A stretch of DNA of 64,000 bases from the NCBI GenBank assembly GCA_937931205.1, contig CALHBF010000005.1, positions 296,569 through 360,568 on the forward strand, read 5' to 3'. Position numbers and translations under genes: made by a program. This document shows positions 63,229-64,000 of the stretch, piece after piece. Position 1 is the stretch's first letter. Each line of letters opens with the position of its first letter. The DNA is from an uncultured Bacteriovoracaceae bacterium. Its GTDB lineage: Bacteria; Bdellovibrionota; Bacteriovoracia; Bacteriovoracales; Bacteriovoracaceae. The notes beneath the pieces are model-generated. The model did not search any database, was not told the origin of the DNA, and saw only the letters and a program-made list of their open reading frames with translations.

Positions 63229-63284
63229 TGGTGCGCCCGGCAGGATTCGGACTTCCAGTTTCGAGCTTAGTTTTTAAGACCTAT
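63229..63284 (-). pseudogene. tRNA 3' fragment, possibly Leu(UAA)
   Basis: Minus strand ends TGCCGGGCGCACCA after a T-arm-like GTCCGAATC, i.e. acceptor 3' strand and CCA of a tRNA. Upstream, an anticodon-like CTTAAAA loop and a long variable-arm-like stretch fit Leu(UAA). No matching 5' acceptor or D arm follows, so the gene is cut. It resembles an attachment-site remnant. Confidence 0.55.
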
Positions 63285-63346
63285 TTTCTTACGGTTAGAC
63301 TTTAGTGAAGGTTTGGCTTCTTCTAATGAGTCAAGTCTTTCAAAGA

Positions 63347-63734
63347 CTACTTAAACATTCCACTGGTTCCTTTCTTCAGGTTTGAAATCTCCTGTTTCAG
63401 TTCTTGCTCTAATAGTAAGAAGCTTCTGAGGCGCGTAAAAATTCTCATTATAGCAATATTCACTGCAACTGCTCTTTCGCTATTGAGAATTCCAGACAGC
63501 ATCGCTAAACCGTTTTCTGTAATTTCTGTTTTCCTCCACGACCTAGTTTTGAAGTCAAAATTTGTGACTTCAAAACTAGGAACTCTTCTGAGTTCAATTG
63601 AAACATAAAGTCTTGCGGGAAGCGGCTTAGGTTTCGACTCCGTAAAGTGCGGCGAGATCAGAATCTAGCATCACTCTTTGATCTCGAATCACATAGATCA
63701 TTCTTTCTATATTTGATAACTTAATCTCATTCAT
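63347..63734 (-). pseudogene. ORF6N-domain protein, broken
   Basis: The minus-strand frames read IERMIYVIRDQRVMLDSDL then a stop, then RFPQDFMFQLNSEEFL, then in another frame EITENGLAMLSGILNSERA and NIAIMRIFTRL, matching the ORF6N/KilA-N-type phage antirepressor-like family with an internal deletion and frameshifts. The GGGAGC ribosome site and ATG (63734) survive. Decayed mobile or phage-derived gene. Confidence 0.85.
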
Positions 63735-63861
63735 GAGTTGCTCCCGAAATCGAGCAAGATAGACCTTGCTGCAATGAAAGTTCAATCGAGCTTTGGAATT
63801 GTGCTGTTTAAATTTTAAATATGAAAATGCGAGATTTGTTTGATTTTATCAGAATTTTGAA

Positions 63862-63938
63862 TGGTGCGCCCAACAAGATTCGAACTTGTGACCCCTACCA
63901 TGTCAAGGTAATACTCTAACCAACTGAGCTATGGGCGC
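63862..63938 (-). tRNA. tRNA-Val (GAC)
   Basis: 77-base tRNA with encoded CCA: acceptor GCGCCCA/TGGGCGC, D arm GCTC...GAGT, anticodon loop TTGACAT (anticodon GAC), T arm ACAAG/CTTGT with TTCGAAT loop. Anticodon GAC reads GUC/GUU. Confidence 0.95.
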
Positions 63939-64000
63939 GTCGAGAGTATTAATTTAATCCAAACTTACTGCTTTTGTCATCATAGAAATCATGACTTTGG

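Noticed and set aside
63347..63734. CRISPR or tandem-repeat region
   Set aside because: The repeated-looking segment (AACTAGG arms near 63580) is part of the decayed ORF6N gene, with no regular spacers.

Overview
The window reads as chromosome of an AT-rich Gram-negative bacterium. Many products carry Sec signal peptides or lipoboxes, and there are MurA, MltG, TolQ/ExbB-like and CsgG/FlgT-like envelope proteins. Together with DUF4105, FecR-like and degenerate HD-GYP proteins, this suits the predatory Bdellovibrionota, most likely a Bacteriovoracales-type organism. That placement is inferred from gene content and style, not from a marker-gene search.

Layout. 0.1-6.3 kb: protease-like lipoprotein, mltG, ruvX, a DUF4105 protein, a small secreted protein flanked by 17-base repeats, and dinB. 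6.5-15.9 kb: housekeeping run rho, DUF1385, prfA, prmC, then a nitric-oxide module (NsrR-like repressor facing a quinol NO reductase, a YeaR-like protein and a group II truncated globin), then murA and a HIT protein. 15.9-25.7 kb: envelope proteins of unknown role, a TPR and FecR pair, an OmpR-type regulator, guaBA behind a strong hairpin, and mtnBDC of methionine salvage. 25.9-38.9 kb: dnaE in one transcription unit with two envelope proteins and a degenerate HD-GYP protein, then queC, a phosphosugar mutase, ferredoxin, a putative antiporter and ilvE.

39.0-40.75 kb holds the most unusual unit: a MotA/TolQ/ExbB-type proton-channel subunit next to a single-pass protein that has a MotB-like membrane aspartate but a von Willebrand A domain as its periplasmic part, followed by an uncatalogued 31-residue hydrophobic ORF. 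40.7-58 kb is accessory territory: GNAT-nitrilase fusion, FMN glutamate-synthase-like protein, CsaA, regulators, a redox and methyltransferase pair, many small enzymes, a possible secreted thioester-domain protein, and three copies of a palindromic element.

58-64 kb: a membrane protein, an arsenic operon (arsI-arsC-acr3) and a MerR regulator whose two mer-type promoters have the same architecture, and, near an intact tRNA-Val, a decayed ORF6N gene with a tRNA 3' remnant, probably the scar of an integrated element.

A recurrent structural theme is very tight gene packing. Four convergent pairs overlap at a shared four-base stop (TTAA or TTAG), two abut with no gap and one overlaps by 26 bases.
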